Of a DNA stretch of 64,000 bases, positions 31,448 through 43,160 are shown piece after piece. The translations under genes were made by a program, and so were the position numbers. Position 1 is the first letter of the stretch, and every line of letters starts with the position of its first letter. This DNA comes from Hermatobates lingyangjiaoensis (Eukaryota > Arthropoda > Insecta > Hemiptera > Hermatobatidae), in NCBI GenBank assembly GCA_026182355.1, contig JAPFBL010000234.1, forward strand, positions 496,001 to 560,000. Direction: 5' to 3'. The notes beneath the pieces were generated by a model, which saw nothing but the letters and a program-made list of their open reading frames with translations, did not search any database and had not been told where the DNA came from.

Positions 31448-32344
31448 CAGGGGTGTTTATACATTTTTTGGATGGGAGCTACTCCAGAAAAGAACAAGTT
31501 ACAATGATATATCATTGTATTTATTTAGAAATATATTGAGGACCCTTGCAATTTATGGTAATGTACGTAATATTTCATAGTAAAAAAAAAAACATTCTTT
31601 TCTCATTTCATATCAAAGTGAGACTTTTTTTCTTCTTGTCTGATTCAATTTCCCAATTTATTTTTATATCCTTTCCAAAACTTAAATAAAGAAATTAAAA
31701 GTAAACAGTAATAATCGCCTTAATGAATAAGTTATCAGCTTACTGCAGTTAGATACACTTTTTCTGTGACAAAACGACCTAAGTATTAAAAAAGTCAGAA
31801 TTCATTTGACTGGCCGCCTTGTGATCCAATCGGGAAGAGTTATAGACTGATGTTAGTGTTCTTAATATTAGGCAATCTAGCAATAATACCTTGGCAATCG
31901 ACTGGTGAATTGCAATTGATATATTAAGCATCCCTAATTTGCAAAGAAAAGGTATCGTTTTTAGTATAACATAAAAAGGTTCATGAAACAGTGATCTGAA
32001 GTACGTTCAAAGGCTTTTATAGACACCTGCATACCTAAAAACATTATCAGAAAAATTTCACAGTTGAATTGCATGACTTCAGCACATATCAACTCACCAA
32101 CATTTTTACATGTTAAACGTGAAAAAGGTAAAAATGAATATGTCATTATAAATGGGAAAAATTGTGTATATATTTTTGTTTTTATAGAAATTGGCATCTT
32201 GGTGAACTGAGAAAGATATGCGTGTATATGAAGCAGTGACGGTATGAATTATAGCCTGATGTTAATTTTTATAATGTCTTGCAATCTACTAATAATATCT
32301 TTGTGATTAACTGGTAGATGATGATCGACGTATTGAGCACCCTG
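31448..32344. mobile_element. hAT-like non-autonomous element, possibly two nested
   Basis: The left end at 31448 is CAGGGGTGTTTATACATTTT, like the CAGGGGTG termini of hAT transposons. Two right ends share CGACTGGTGAATTGCAATTG..ATATTAAGCATCCCTA (31895-31940) and AACTGGTAGATGATGATCGA..CGTATTGAGCACCCTG (32308-32344), an inverted version of CAGGGGTGCTCAATACGTCG. Each is preceded by TGATGTTA..TTTTTATAATG and AGCAATAATACC. No transposase frame is present. The 8-base flanks (TTCTAGAT; CTCTGATA) do not match well. Confidence 0.5.
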
Positions 32345-32349
32345 CTCTG

Positions 32350-32580
32350 ATAATGTTGGGTCAGGGGTTGGCCTTGTGAGAGTGGGGTTCCCGTTTGTCC
32401 TGGAGACCAAAGGTTTGAATCTTTGTGATTACCCTAGTTTACCATCAGTCATGGTGTCCAACCGTCTAGTATGTCTGATTAAGCTCATATGAACTGAGAT
32501 ACTTGTCAAGGATTTAATAATCGAGCGTAGCAGAATTTAGACATTCTGATTTAGAACTAAACCGGTGTTGTGGTTCACCT
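32350..32580 (+). mobile_element. Possible second SINE-like sequence
   Basis: Less AT-rich. GGCCTTGTGAGAGTGGGG, then AAAGGTTTGAATCTTTGTG (B-box-like), then AGCTCATATGAACTGAG. No strong A box is found, so a tRNA-derived origin is uncertain. Confidence 0.3.
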
Positions 32581-32715
32581 ATAACTAAAACAGGTGCTAA
32601 TTAACCAATTAGTCACAGTTTCTCTATAGATCTAAAAGTGGAATCCTATACATGTAAATGTTAAAACAGGCAGACAAAGAATTACATAATACAGAATACT
32701 GTCATCTCTGTGGAT

Positions 32716-33370
32716 ATTAGGTTAGGTTAGATTGCAATGGCTGTCTCACAAGAGAACACGCATACCCCAAAAATTGTCTCTTTGTTATACAACAATCAAC
32801 ATTCTACATTGAGAGTCATAAATTTTGCTTAACTCGAGTGTATTTAAAGTAGGGATCTTTACCAAGTAACTGATATCGTACAGAGGACAGACGCATTTAG
32901 TTAAAGTGTCTTTTATTTTTCCTTTCAGGAGATTGAGGAAGACCCCAGGGCTTTCACCTTCCAGCTGTCGCTCATTAGTACAAGTCTCAGGCTCATATGA
33001 TGTAGGCAATAGTTTTGCATATTGTTTAATTTTTATTTCTGGTGATGTAGGGTCGTGGTAGCTTTCCTCCTTTTGGTTCGCCTTGGGTGTACTTCGGAGG
33101 CTTTAGTTTGCCTCTATGCTCGGCTAGGGTTTGTTGTCCCTGGGATGCGGCGAAAGAGCTTTCCCGTAAAAAAGGCATCAGTCTGTTCTGTTATTATGTA
33201 CGATATGGTTGAAAAAAGCTGAGAGAGGACTATAATACCAAAACAGGTTTAACATGTTTTTTATTTTACTTCCCGCATAAATAAATCGAGGGCCAGATTG
33301 TGTATCGAACCTCGGATCTACCAGTCAAGAGGCGAGCACAAAAGCCACTATTCTACTCTGGCTTCCTCTA
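32716..33370 (-). mobile_element. tRNA-derived SINE, interrupted, minus strand
   Basis: Tail at 32716-32895 (TATTAGGTTAGGTTAGATTG, then AGTAGGGATCTTTACCAAG, AACTGATATCGTAC) and head at 33275-33365 (minus: GGCTTTTGTGCTCGCC, GAGGTTCGATACACA as B box, GGCCCTCGATTTATTTATG). Between 32895 and 33270 lies an unrelated insert including GCCTTGGGTGTACTTCGGAG, which is GC-richer. The head and tail together match the copies at 14632 and 62253. Confidence 0.65.
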
Positions 33371-33714
33371 TGATTATAATGCAAGTAAAAACCCATACCT
33401 GCTCTCAGAATATGTTTGAATATCTGATATGATACCTTCACAATCTCAAGAAACATGAAGATGAAAAATAAACTCGAATAATTGATAAATATGAACATAT
33501 TGAAACTTATTAAGCAACACGTCCTGTTATACAATTATTAGTAAACAAAAATTTTTAGAATTTGACAAGTAAAAAATGATGTTATAAGTTGTCCTTGTAA
33601 TAATATAGATAATTTGTAAAAACATTAAAAAAGAATTAAAAAGAATTACGACAGAAAAGACTCAAGGAGATTAAACAGCAGTGAAAATTAAGTTCAGCGA
33701 AAGTTTCATAAGGA

Positions 33715-34150
33715 TGTAACAACGATCAAGTCCTGAGATTATACCTTTATATCATGAATATAATGAGCAGCCAGTGAATAAAATGTTTAATTAATTAGAA
33801 AGGGACTATTTACAGAATATTTAATGACATGCCATTTTGTATAACTGATTCTAAACAAAATAACTGTTAACATGTAATAACTAGAAGTTAACAGAGATTA
33901 TATGTTTATGACCTCAAGGTAAATAAACATGGCCAAAAAAAAAAAGCACCAGTGATTAGTAAGGGAATAGCTAGTAGTATATAACAACATGTAATTTTGT
34001 AAATGTGATGGTTGGTTAATAAGATGCAGCGTGCCTGGTAGGGTCTACGCAGTCTGGGAGGCCGCCCCTCCGGGGGGCAGTTCATATAACTAGGTAGGCA
34101 GCACACTTCAGTCAGCCAATAAAGCCAGCCATTCGTGTCTGCAGTTTAAT
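33715..34150 (+). mobile_element. Possible solo LTR
   Basis: The GC-rich island at 34025-34085 (GAGGCCGCCCCTCCGGGGGG) lies upstream of GTCAGCCAATAAAGCCAGCC, which carries a polyadenylation signal. This is an arrangement seen in LTRs. No matching second copy, primer-binding site or protein is visible, and the ends are not defined. Confidence 0.25.
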
Positions 34151-34194
34151 CGTGTTGTTGATTCTGACCAACGAATGTTTTATTTCTTTGTGAC

Positions 34195-35660
34195 CGATGT
34201 CGAAGGGATTGGTCGAAAAAAGAACTAAAAATGTAGTATGTTATCTCGGAATGTACTCGTACATCGACAAACGACTGACACGGAATCGACAGGACCTAAT
34301 GAGACGATATAAAAGCTATTTAGACTTCTCGACAAACAATTAAAATTCACTGTACACAACAAAAATCTGATCTATACTATAATACTTCAACTGATTAGGA
34401 CTTACTTGTACTGATTAGTACAAGCGTACAAAACATCCAAAGAATCCAGTCAGCCTAATCTATATGAGATGCTATCTAGACTTCTCAACAAAAGATCAAA
34501 TTTCACTCAACACAACAAAAATCTGATCTATACTATTATACTTCAACTGATTAGGACTTACTTGTACTGATTAGTACAAGCGTACAAAACATCCAAAGAA
34601 TCCAGTCAGCCTAATCTATACGAAATGCTATCTAGACTTCTCAACAAAAGATCAAATTTCACTCAACACAACAAAAATCTGATCTATACTATTATACTTC
34701 AACTGATTAGGACTTACTTGTACTGATTAGTACAAGCGTACAAAACATCCAAAGAATCCAGTCAGCCTAATCTATATGAGATGCTATCTAGACTTCTCAA
34801 CAAAAGATCAAATTTCACTCAACACAACAAAAATCTGATCTATACTATTATACTTCAACTGATTAGGACTTACTTGTACTGATTAGTACAAGCGTACAAA
34901 ACATCCAAAGAATCCAGTCAGCCTAATCTATATGAGATGCTATCTAGACTTCTCAACAAAATATCAAATTTCACTCAACACAACAAAAATCTGATCTATA
35001 CTATAATACTTCAACTGATTAGGACTTACTTGTACTGATTAGTACAAGCGTACAAAACATCCAAAGAATCCAGTCAGCCTAATCTATATGAGATGCTATC
35101 TAAACTTCTCGACAAAAGATCAAATTTCACTCAACACAACAAAAATCTGATCTATACTATTATACTTCAACTGATTAGGACTTACTTGTACTGATTAGTA
35201 CAAGCGTACAAAACATCCAAAGAATCCAGTCAGCCTAATCTATATGAGATGCTATCTAGACTTCTCGACAATAGATCAAATTTCACTATACACAACAAAA
35301 ATCTGATCTATACTATAATACTTCCAACTGATTAGGACCTACGGACTTGAAATCTGGGGATCAACCAAGCGTACAAAATATCAAAAAAATCCAATCAGTC
35401 CAATCTATAATCCTTCGCAAAGTTATACAAGCTTTCTTTTATGTTTCTAACGACACCATTCATAACGATTTGAAAATTCCTTTTAACAACCAAGAAATCC
35501 TATCAAGATACTACTACCAATTTCATGAATCTTTACCCTCTAACTTAAAGCTTTTAATTCAGCAATTATTTCCCACCAGATTCCTACTAACGCTATTAGA
35601 AAGCTTAAAAGATGTTCATCCCGAGATGTACTCAGCAAAGCTAACTAATTTCAAGTGATC
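34195..35660 (+). pseudogene. Jockey-type LINE with internal tandem array
   Basis: Codons VRYLGMYIDKRLTW lie upstream at about 34225-34290, the 156-bp tandem array follows, and then the intact tail at 35347-35658. The tail encodes a typical Jockey C-terminus: QNIQ/K-K-I-Q-S-V-Q-S-I, then LRKVIQA, then HNDLKIPFNNQEIL, then an ending in SLKDVHPEM. An A/TAA-rich end follows at 35755-35780. The 5' two-thirds of the reverse transcriptase is missing, and there are stop codons within the array, so it is dead. Confidence 0.75.
34321..35340. repeat. 156-bp tandem array inside a LINE
   Basis: The phrase TAGACTTCTC recurs at 34321, 34477, 34633, 34789, 34945, 35101 (TAAACTTCTC) and 35257, an exact 156-base spacing. 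Each unit carries CAAAAATCTGATCTATACTA, GATTAGGACTTACTTGTACTGATTAG (partly) and GAATCCAGTCAGCCTAATC. The unit is LINE RT coding sequence (52 codons long) with in-frame stops, so it is an amplified fragment, not a gene. Confidence 0.9.
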
Positions 35661-36735
35661 AGAATAATTTATATGCAGTACCAACAATGTGTGGTTTCTC
35701 CACTCTTTTATTTCATTCTTGTATGTAGCATGATCACTATCACTTGTTGTAATATAATAATAAATAAATAAAAAACTAAACTAAAATGAACTAAAAAGAA
35801 ATTTTATTTCTTATAAAATATAAATAATAAATAAAATAAACAAAAAAAAACATCAATTGTATCTAAAATCAATGTTAAAATTCTATTTAGAATAAGGAAA
35901 ATGTTAATTTCATACTGTAGACAGTGAGGTTGCATTTTTTGGAAAGGTTGCTTGCCTGAAGGTATAAAACAAATTAAACGTTACTTCATTTGAAGTTGAC
36001 TCAAGAGGTCAAAATCAATCATACAAAAGAGAAAAAAGATATATTAAACAACTATAACTTCTTCAACCCATTAAATCACCTTCTACTATTTGAAAACTTA
36101 AATAATTTGTTTGAAATATTTTACGTAGTACTTTTATATTTGTTGTAAATAATATCAAAAACTGATTAGGATTAAGCAGGACTAAAAATATAATTGCATT
36201 GTACACAATTGCAAGATAATATAACAAAATAAAAATATATTATTTAGTCTATTTTATATTATATTTTTGAGAATATTAATAATATTTTAATATTACATTT
36301 AATTACAACTTAACATAAAAAAAATTTAATAATTTTAACTTTCTACAAATATTAGTAAAATTTTAATAATTTTGTTTTCGTTTAGATTTGATTGATATAA
36401 GAATTTGAGGGTACATTAGATATAGTTTATCGAACAGTCTTAACAATGCTAATCTTTCATTTTGATAAATAGTTTGTCATAAATAAACACACTTTAATAC
36501 TAATAAAAACATTTTGTAGCAATTTTAATTTTCTTTAGAATTAAGCTTTGATGATTACGATTTGAAAAAATCGTAAGACCGACTTCATATTTATCTTATT
36601 GAACATATCTTCCCTGATTGGCAACATTTTTTCAATTCTTCCTGTATATTTAAATTATTAAATAGAAATTTTTATACCTTCTTTTTTTGTTTAAATTATG
36701 ATGAAAAACTATTTTGATGGTCAGTTTTTTGAATT
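35660..36735. other. AT-rich stretch, no gene seen
   Basis: No supported feature. Confidence 0.5.
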
Positions 36736-37100
36736 ATCTCTATATATAAAGTTCGTGAGTTTGTTTGTTTGTTTGTTTGTTCACCTATTTTCCGTCCTAG
36801 AGACCTGAAATTATAATATATATTATTTATTATTTAAATAATGTTAAATATAAGAAAAATTATCGCTATATTCCCAAAATTGGAGCCAAGGTAGCAAGTG
36901 TCTTGCGTGCTCACCGATGACAATAGAGCAAATGATTTATATACTAAGTGTAATACCATTTTTTTTTTAATTTAATATTTGCGTAATAAAAACACTGGTA
37001 ATAAATTAAAGCTATGAAGTCTGGGTAGCCCAGAAGCTTGCGTGCTCCCTGATGACAGTAGTGCAAAGGTATTATAAATAAATGTAACAAATATATAATA
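36736..37100 (+). mobile_element. Helitron-type 5' end with 136-bp repeats
   Basis: Starts TCTCTATATATAAAGTTCGT, then a run of GTTTGTTTGT and CACCTATTTTCCGTCCTAGA, like Helitron 5' termini of invertebrates. After about 100 bases come two copies of a unit containing CTTGCGTGCTC and GATGACAGTAGTGCAAA (starts near 36902 and 37038, spacing 136). The same unit is found three times at 53600-53960. No Helitron 3' hairpin was found nearby. Confidence 0.5.
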
Positions 37101-37129
37101 AACTATTACATTAGAGGTTAAAAATGAAT

Positions 37130-38570
37130 AATTTTATAAACAAACTTTAACACAACTGTCAGATAAAATACGATTGTTCTAAGGTAATATTTTAAATAAA
37201 CATTCCTTTCATTAATGTCATATTATGTTAGGTAAATAACTTGAACATTTCAATTTACAACTTTTGTTTATTTTAAATATTTCATTATGTATATAACTTG
37301 AATTGATGTGTTATTTATATATGATTAAATAAATTTTTTTTACTTTTAAATAATTTTTATTTTTGCTAAATATACTTACTGTGTATATATCTTGAATCAT
37401 GTTAAGAATACTATATCAAAAGCTTGGGTCATATAAGAATCTGATTCCGTGCCTTAATAAAAGAAACAACAATTAAAATTGTCTCTGTTAATCATGTTCA
37501 GTGAATTTATTTCAATAACTATTATTATAATTCTGAGTGACACAGAGGGTTGAGGGTAGTCTAGTAAACGGTATATTTTCTGTCGCGTTGCTGTGGATGT
37601 TTCAATGTTATTGTTGACTTAAGTACTTTTTATATTCATAGAGTAAGAAATGTTTTAGTTCATATTCATTAAAAAAATTATTTTTTTAAAGCTAAACTAA
37701 TTAAAATTCTAATTAATTTTGAAATATTGGTAGGCAATGAGACGCAAGAAATGCTAAATAACATTTTTTTTTTTACTCTTAATACAAAGTACACTACTTC
37801 GTTTCATACAACCTATAATTATTGTTCTTTATTTTATTAAAGATAATATTTGTTTATAAGCTTATTTAAAAATCTGGCAGATTTATGTTGTAGATCAATT
37901 TAAAAAAAAAACAATTTGTTAAATATAAAAGCCAAATAATGTTAAGCTAATATTTATAGCAATTACTATTAGTCATGCTGCATTTAGTAATTATTAAGTA
38001 AATTTAAAGTTAGCGGATAAGGAGAAATGGGGTTGTCGCATGACCAATTAAGAGGGATCTTATCGTTCATGCAAAATCCAAACATGCAAACATTAATGGC
38101 TTATTATTGAGACACTTGGAGATTTAATCCTACTATTAGAATAAGCTTATTGTGTAAAGAATAATATTCAAATTGCCTATATAATTATTTATATTAAACA
38201 TATGTAAAGAAAAAATCACCGTAATAAAAATATAAAATATTTCTATGGCTTTACCATTCTCGGTATTACCTTCATTTTAGGGTCTCTTGTGTTTGTACAT
38301 AACTTTATCCATAACAATATCAAACAATCCTACTAAAAGTACTTAAAGTATAAGGCAACTTTTAAGCGATTTCAAAAAAATATTTTATAACTTAAAACTT
38401 GGTTTATTTGGTGATTCAATTGGACAAGTTGAATATATATCACATAGTTTTGTGATATTTACGCTAATTTGATTGTAAAAATCACTTAATTTTTTAGATA
38501 ACAAAATATACAAGAAAAGAACATGTAAGAACAATATACAACTCACTTAGTATTGTTTCTATGGTTTTTT
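37130..38570. other. AT-rich stretch, no gene seen
   Basis: No supported coding sequence. Confidence 0.5.
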
Positions 38571-38574
38571 TTTT

Positions 38575-39930
38575 GTAATTGTTTGTCTAATTTCATTCCT
38601 CTTAGTCCTCTTTTCGTCTCTAATTTCATTCCTCTTAGTCCTCTTTTCGTCTCTAATTCCATTCCTCTTAGTTCTTTGTTCCTCTCTAATTTCATTCCTC
38701 TTAGTCCTCTTTTCGTCTCTAATTTCATACCTCTTAGTCCTCTTTTCGTCTCTAATTCCATTCCTCTTAGTTCTTTGTTCCTCTCTAATTTCATTCCTCT
38801 TAGTCCTCTTTTCGTCTCTAATTTCATTCCTCTTAGTCCTCTTTTCGTCTCTAATTTCATTCCTCTTAGTCCTCTGTTCATCTCTAATTTCATTCCTCTT
38901 AGTCCTCTGTTCCTCTCTAATTTCATTCCTCTTAGTCCTCTGTTCGTCTTTAATTTCATTCCTCTTAGTCCTCTGTTCCTCTCTAATTTCATTCCTCTTA
39001 GTCCTCTGTTCGTCTTTAATTTCATTCCTCTTAGTCCTCTGTTCCTCTCTAATTTCATTCCTCTTAGTACTCTGTTTGTCTAATTTCATTCCTCTTAGTC
39101 CTCTTTTCGTCTCTAATTTCATTCCTCTTAGTCCTCTTTTCGTCTCTAATTCCATTCCTCTTAGTTCTTTGTTCCTCTCTAATTTCATTCCTCTTAGTCC
39201 TCTTTTCGTCTCTAATTTCATACCTCTTAGTCCTCTGTTCGTCTCTAATTTCATTCCTCTTAGTCCTCTTTTCGTCTCTAATTTCATTCCTCTTAGTCCT
39301 CTGTTCCTCTCTAATTTCATTCCTCTTAGTCCTCTGTTCGTCTCTTAATTCATTCCTCTTAGTCCTCTGTTCCTCTCTAATTTCATTCCTCTTAGTCCTC
39401 TGTTCGTCTCTTAATTCATTCCTCTTAGTCCTCTGTTCGTCTCTAATTTCATTCCTCTTAGTCCTCTGTTCCTCTCTAATTTCATTCCTCTTAGTCCTCT
39501 GTTCGTCTCTAATTTCATTCCTCTTAGTCCTCTGTTCGTCTCTTAATTCATTCCTCTTAGTCCTCTGTTCGTCTCTAATTTCATTCCTCTTAGTCCTCTG
39601 TTCCTCTCTAATTTCATTCCTCTTAGTCCTCTGTTCGTCTCTAATTTCATTCCTCTTAGTCCTCTGTTCGTCTCTTAATTCATTCCTCTTAGTCCTCTGT
39701 TCGTCTCTAATTTCATTCCTCTTAGTCCTCTGTTCCTCTCTAATTTCATTCCTCTTAGTCCTCTGTTCGTCTCTAATTTCATTCCTCTTAGTCCTCTGTT
39801 CCTCTCTAATTTCATTCCTCTTAGTCCTCTGTTCGTCTCTTAATTCATTCCTCTTAGTTCTATTTTCGTCTCTAATTCCATTCCTCTTAGTCCTCTCTTC
39901 ATCTCATTCTTCATTCCTCTCAGTCCACTG
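38575..39930. repeat. 33-bp minisatellite, about 41 copies
   Basis: Unit: CTAATTTCATTCCTCTTAGT followed by CCTCTGTTCGTCT, with TTTT/TGTT and CGT/CCT variants. Because the length is a multiple of three and lacks stops in most frames, both strands look open (minus: MKLETNRGLRG; plus: SNFIPLSPLFV). One 31-base step near 39070 shifts the frame. The 38581 and 39074 segments share a long identical run of variants, showing a duplication of about 493 bases. Farther right, TCTTAATTCATT variants lie at 39341, 39407, 39539, 39671 and 39836, all multiples of 33 apart. Confidence 0.9.
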
Positions 39931-41295
39931 TGACTCTTTTACTTCTCCTGTTCTATATCAACACACAAACTCTGTTGTATCAATTTTGCTTGTGTATAGG
40001 CACTGCTTAAGAGCCACACCTTCGTGTGAGGTTGCAATTTTCGTTGTCTACTCGTGAATAGCAATATTTATATTTTAGTGTAAATGATATACACATATTT
40101 TAGATTTAACAGTATGAAGTTTAAAATGATAAATTGATTTTTTAATTATTATGATTATCAGAATGATGATTAGTAAGTTTTGTCAAAACTTACCTTAGCA
40201 AGTTTTCATTAGTTTAAATGCTAAGAAAAATTTTTCTTATATAGCTAAAATTCTAAAAAATGATTATGATAAAATTTAAATTAAAAAAATCTTCTGATTA
40301 AATTGCTTGAATTTAAATTAAATTCTGGCTTAAATATTTTCTTTTATTTCTCCACATTCCACATTAGTTGCTGGAAAAATGCAAGGTTACATCCTCACTT
40401 GAAAGTAATATTCACAAATAAGTTGTACCCAAAATTAATACTTAGAGTGCTTTTTTTGAATGTTATTTTTAGAGTAAAATAGATTGGAATAATGCTTGTT
40501 CTTCACAAAACGTATTCAGCTGAAATAGAGCTCTTTAGTTCGAGCAATTTTTTTTTTTAAACAAACTCTTCCGTCATTTATTATTTTCTCTAAACCTACA
40601 ATGGATATTAATTCTTTCTTTTTTTTTTTTTTTGGAAAAATATTCCACTGGTGAGAATAGAATTGTACATGTAGTTGGTAGCAAAATGACTTGCAGCCCT
40701 TAGGGTAATTCATTCTGGAACAAAGGGCTACCCCTTCTCTTTCTCTACCCCCTCTTACGTTTTATTACCCTTGCCCCCTCCTCGTAAAACATCTAAACTT
40801 TGTTATATAAAACTGCCTCTTTAAAGCAGTTCTTTGAAAACTGAAATAAATAAGTTTTTTTATCTTTCAACGCAATAATTATTCTTTAGCAGAAAAGTTG
40901 TATTACATTACTTGTTACAAAAAAAAAAATTACAAAGAGATATTAACTTTTCCCATTCGCATAAAGCCTTTTAACAATCCGTTGAGAGGAAAATTTTAAT
41001 TCTGTTCTGGTTTTATCTTATGTTATTAATTAAATAGGGCTTGTTGAAAATAAAAAGAGAAATAATAAAGATTAAATAACGAAAGGAACTTTGTAAAGAT
41101 TTTTTTTCAAAAAAATATATATTCTTTTATACTTTATTAAATTGATAATGACTACTTTGAAGTATATCTAGAATTCAGCTCCAGATGATTTGCAATTAAC
41201 ATAATACTGAAAACTGGAAAAATTATACGTAGTATATATATAGTAATTAAATTAAACGGTCCAGCAGTTTTCATTGAAATAAGACCTTTAAATAA
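39931..41295. other. AT-rich stretch, no gene seen
   Basis: No supported feature. Confidence 0.5.
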
Positions 41296-41298
41296 AAA

Positions 41299-41332
<34 letters not shown>

Positions 41333-41336
<4 letters not shown>

Positions 41337-41531
41337 ATAATTAAAATAAGCAGTTACACATAAACTGAAACACAACAAAGACTCACTTTTCAATATTTTG
41401 ACCGTAATGGCGGTCGTCCTCAGGAGAAGAAGTGAATTGACGGAGGGACGACAGTCAACTGAAACTGAACTGAACGACAGTCAATTGACTGTCGTCCCTC
41501 CGTCAATTCATTTCTTCTCCTGAGAACGACC
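41333..41531. mobile_element. PLE pLTR fold-back, left part
   Basis: After (TA)n at 41297-41332. Minus core at 41396-41423 (CTGAGGA-C-GACCG-CCATTA-CGGTC-AAAA) with TGAAAAGTGAGTC behind. The arm is then inverted (ACGACAGTCAACT to AGTCAATTGACTGTCGTCCC), and the right arm reaches CTCCTGAGAACGACC at 41517-41531, where a LINE is inserted. Confidence 0.75.
41396..41423 (-). ncRNA. Hammerhead-like ribozyme core
   Basis: Minus strand CTGAGGA-C-GACCG-CCATTA-CGGTC, five stem pairs, followed by AAAATATTG where other copies have GAAATATTG. Confidence 0.5.
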
Positions 41532-42626
41532 TGTTTTGATTCATTACCATACACCAAAGCCTTTCGACCATAATATGGAACAAAGCAGAGCAGATCGATG
41601 TTTTTTACGTGGTGCCCTTTAGCCACACCGCGGAGCGCAGGCGAAGCGACAAAAAGGGCCACTCCCCCAGCAATCCCCGGCGTGCCCAAGGTGGACCTCG
41701 CGGAGGCGGGCATCCACGACAGACATCACACAACATAAAAACAAAACAAAACAAAAAACACTATAGTCAGGAAACCAGAAGAGCACTCACTAGGACGTCG
41801 GATCAGGAAATCTTGCATTCTTTAGTCTTCCAATATCGTACACAAACTCCTTGAAGGCGGCAGCACACCTACCCTTGAAAGCCTGAGAGTACAACTGGGC
41901 GACAAAGTGACCAGTCTTAATTTCTAGAAGAAACCTAGGCCCGGCAAACCTACTACATTCCTCTAGAACATGCGCTATGGTCTCAGGAGCTCCCCCGCAT
42001 GGGCAGGTGGGATCTTCAGCCCTCTTGAACCGGTGGAGATAGCCCAAAAAATCCCCATGACCACTTACCACTTGCACCAACCAATGGTCAAACTCTGGGT
42101 CGCCTATGCGAAGTCTCATCGCCACAGACGGAAAAAACTTCGCAGTCCAGCGACCAGTGGAACCACCTGCCCACCGCTCCTGCCAACAATTCATCGCCCA
42201 GCGCTTTGCAAACACCAACCTCTCAGGCACACCTCCGGAATTATCCACCGGAATCCATCTTGTCTGATGCCCCTTCCCGATGGCATAACAATCAGAAATC
42301 AATCTTAACCTTGATATCTAGGGGCATCTGACCGGCAATAATTTGTAACGCCAGAGTAGGTGCAGTTCTGTACGCCTTGGTAGTCTGCAGTAAGGCCTTC
42401 CTTTGTGAGGACACGAGTAGACCTGATGTGTGGGCCATCAGGTAGCGCCCCCACAACGAGGCACCATAACAAACAATTGAATTATATATGGCCATATATA
42501 AAACCTTGCATCTACCATAGCGTACCCCCCAGGTGGCTCTTGAGATACGACCAAAAGCCGCATACCGAGCTGCCGCCTTCGAAGTAGCATACTTAACGTG
42601 TTCCGTGAAATTAAGTCCTTCATGGA
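41532..42626 (-). mobile_element. R1-type LINE, 5'-truncated, with 15-bp TSD
   Basis: Flanked by CTCCTGAGAACGACC at both sides (41517-41531 and 42627-42641), a 15-base target-site duplication. The minus strand is the end of ORF2 plus a GC-richer 3' untranslated region (41532-41790). There is no poly-A tail, as for R1-group elements. It sits inside the ribozyme-like core of a PLE. Confidence 0.85.
41790..42624 (-). pseudogene. R1-type LINE ORF2 C-terminal part
   Basis: The minus strand from 42624 encodes GLNFTEHVKYATSKA, ISRATWGVRYG, YNSIVCYGASLWG, KAYRTAPTLALQIIAGQMPL: the post-RT region of R1/Jockey LINEs. A one-base frame change near 42295 then leads to the tail with GRWTAKFFP, LVQVVSGHGDFLGYLHRF and the Cys/His knuckle CPCGGAPETIAHVLEEC. 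The codons up to Ser at 41790 are open. The RT catalytic motifs are upstream of the truncation, so the copy is dead. Confidence 0.85.
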
Positions 42627-42755
42627 CTCCTGAGAACGACCGCCATTACGGTCGAAATATTGAAAAGTGAGTCTTTGTTGTGTTTCAGTTTATGTGTAAC
42701 TGCTTATTTTAATTGTTATCTGTCCTGCCGGACCGTTTTTCGTTTATCATGGTAT
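42627..42755 (+). mobile_element. PLE pLTR, right part after the LINE
   Basis: Continues the right arm interrupted at 41531: core 42630-42657 (CTGAGAA-C-GACCG-CCATTA-CGGTC-GAAA) then TGAAAAGTGAGTC, GTGTTTCAGTTTATGTGTAA, TGCCGGACCG and (TA) at 42753. The box has A in place of G at its sixth base. Confidence 0.7.
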
Positions 42756-42756
42756 A

Positions 42757-42967
42757 TATATACAAGATTTTACATAAACACGTGAAATAACCATCAATGA
42801 TCAAACTACAATATGAAATGGAGAAAAAAGACTAAGATCTTTCAACCGTAACAAGAGGTCTTTGTCACAGTCAGAACAACAGTTGGGTTTTTGACTCTGA
42901 GGAAGACTGCTTGTTGCAGTTGAAAGATTTTAGTCTTGTTTTTCCATTTTCGTGTTGTGGTTTGATC

Positions 42968-42968
<1 letters not shown>
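42757..42968. mobile_element. Fold-back PLE pLTR pair
   Basis: Minus core at 42839-42870 (decayed) and plus core at 42897-42925 (CTGAGGA-A-GACTG..CAGTT-GAAA), inverse copies with the GATCAAAC box at both ends, running into (TA)n at 42969-43002. The stem pairs as GACTG/CAGTT, changed on both sides relative to GACCG/CGGTT. Confidence 0.65.
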
Positions 42969-43002
<34 letters not shown>

Positions 43003-43006
<4 letters not shown>

Positions 43007-43160
43007 GAGAAGTAGTCACAGGTATACCTAACTTCTATTTTTCAACGATCGTCAAATATTAGAACTGAGTTACACCTGTGTCTATCTGTGTGTTACATTC
43101 GTTTTACCTCTGTTTTGTTTTAATGTCTTCTGGACCGTTTCATTTTTATTCCTATATTTA
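43003..43160 (+). mobile_element. PLE terminal fragment
   Basis: AACGATCGTCAAATATTAGA then ACTGAGTTACACCTGTGTCT, then GTTTTAATGTCTTCTGGACC. It is related to 20060-20110 (AATCGTCGAAATACAGAAGT). Only the 3' half of the core survives. Confidence 0.5.

Noticed and set aside
38543..39348. Repeat proteins of 170-250 residues over the 33-bp array.
   Set aside because: Any 33-bp unit lacking stops gives long frames. Both strands are open, there is no start context and a 31-base step breaks the frame.
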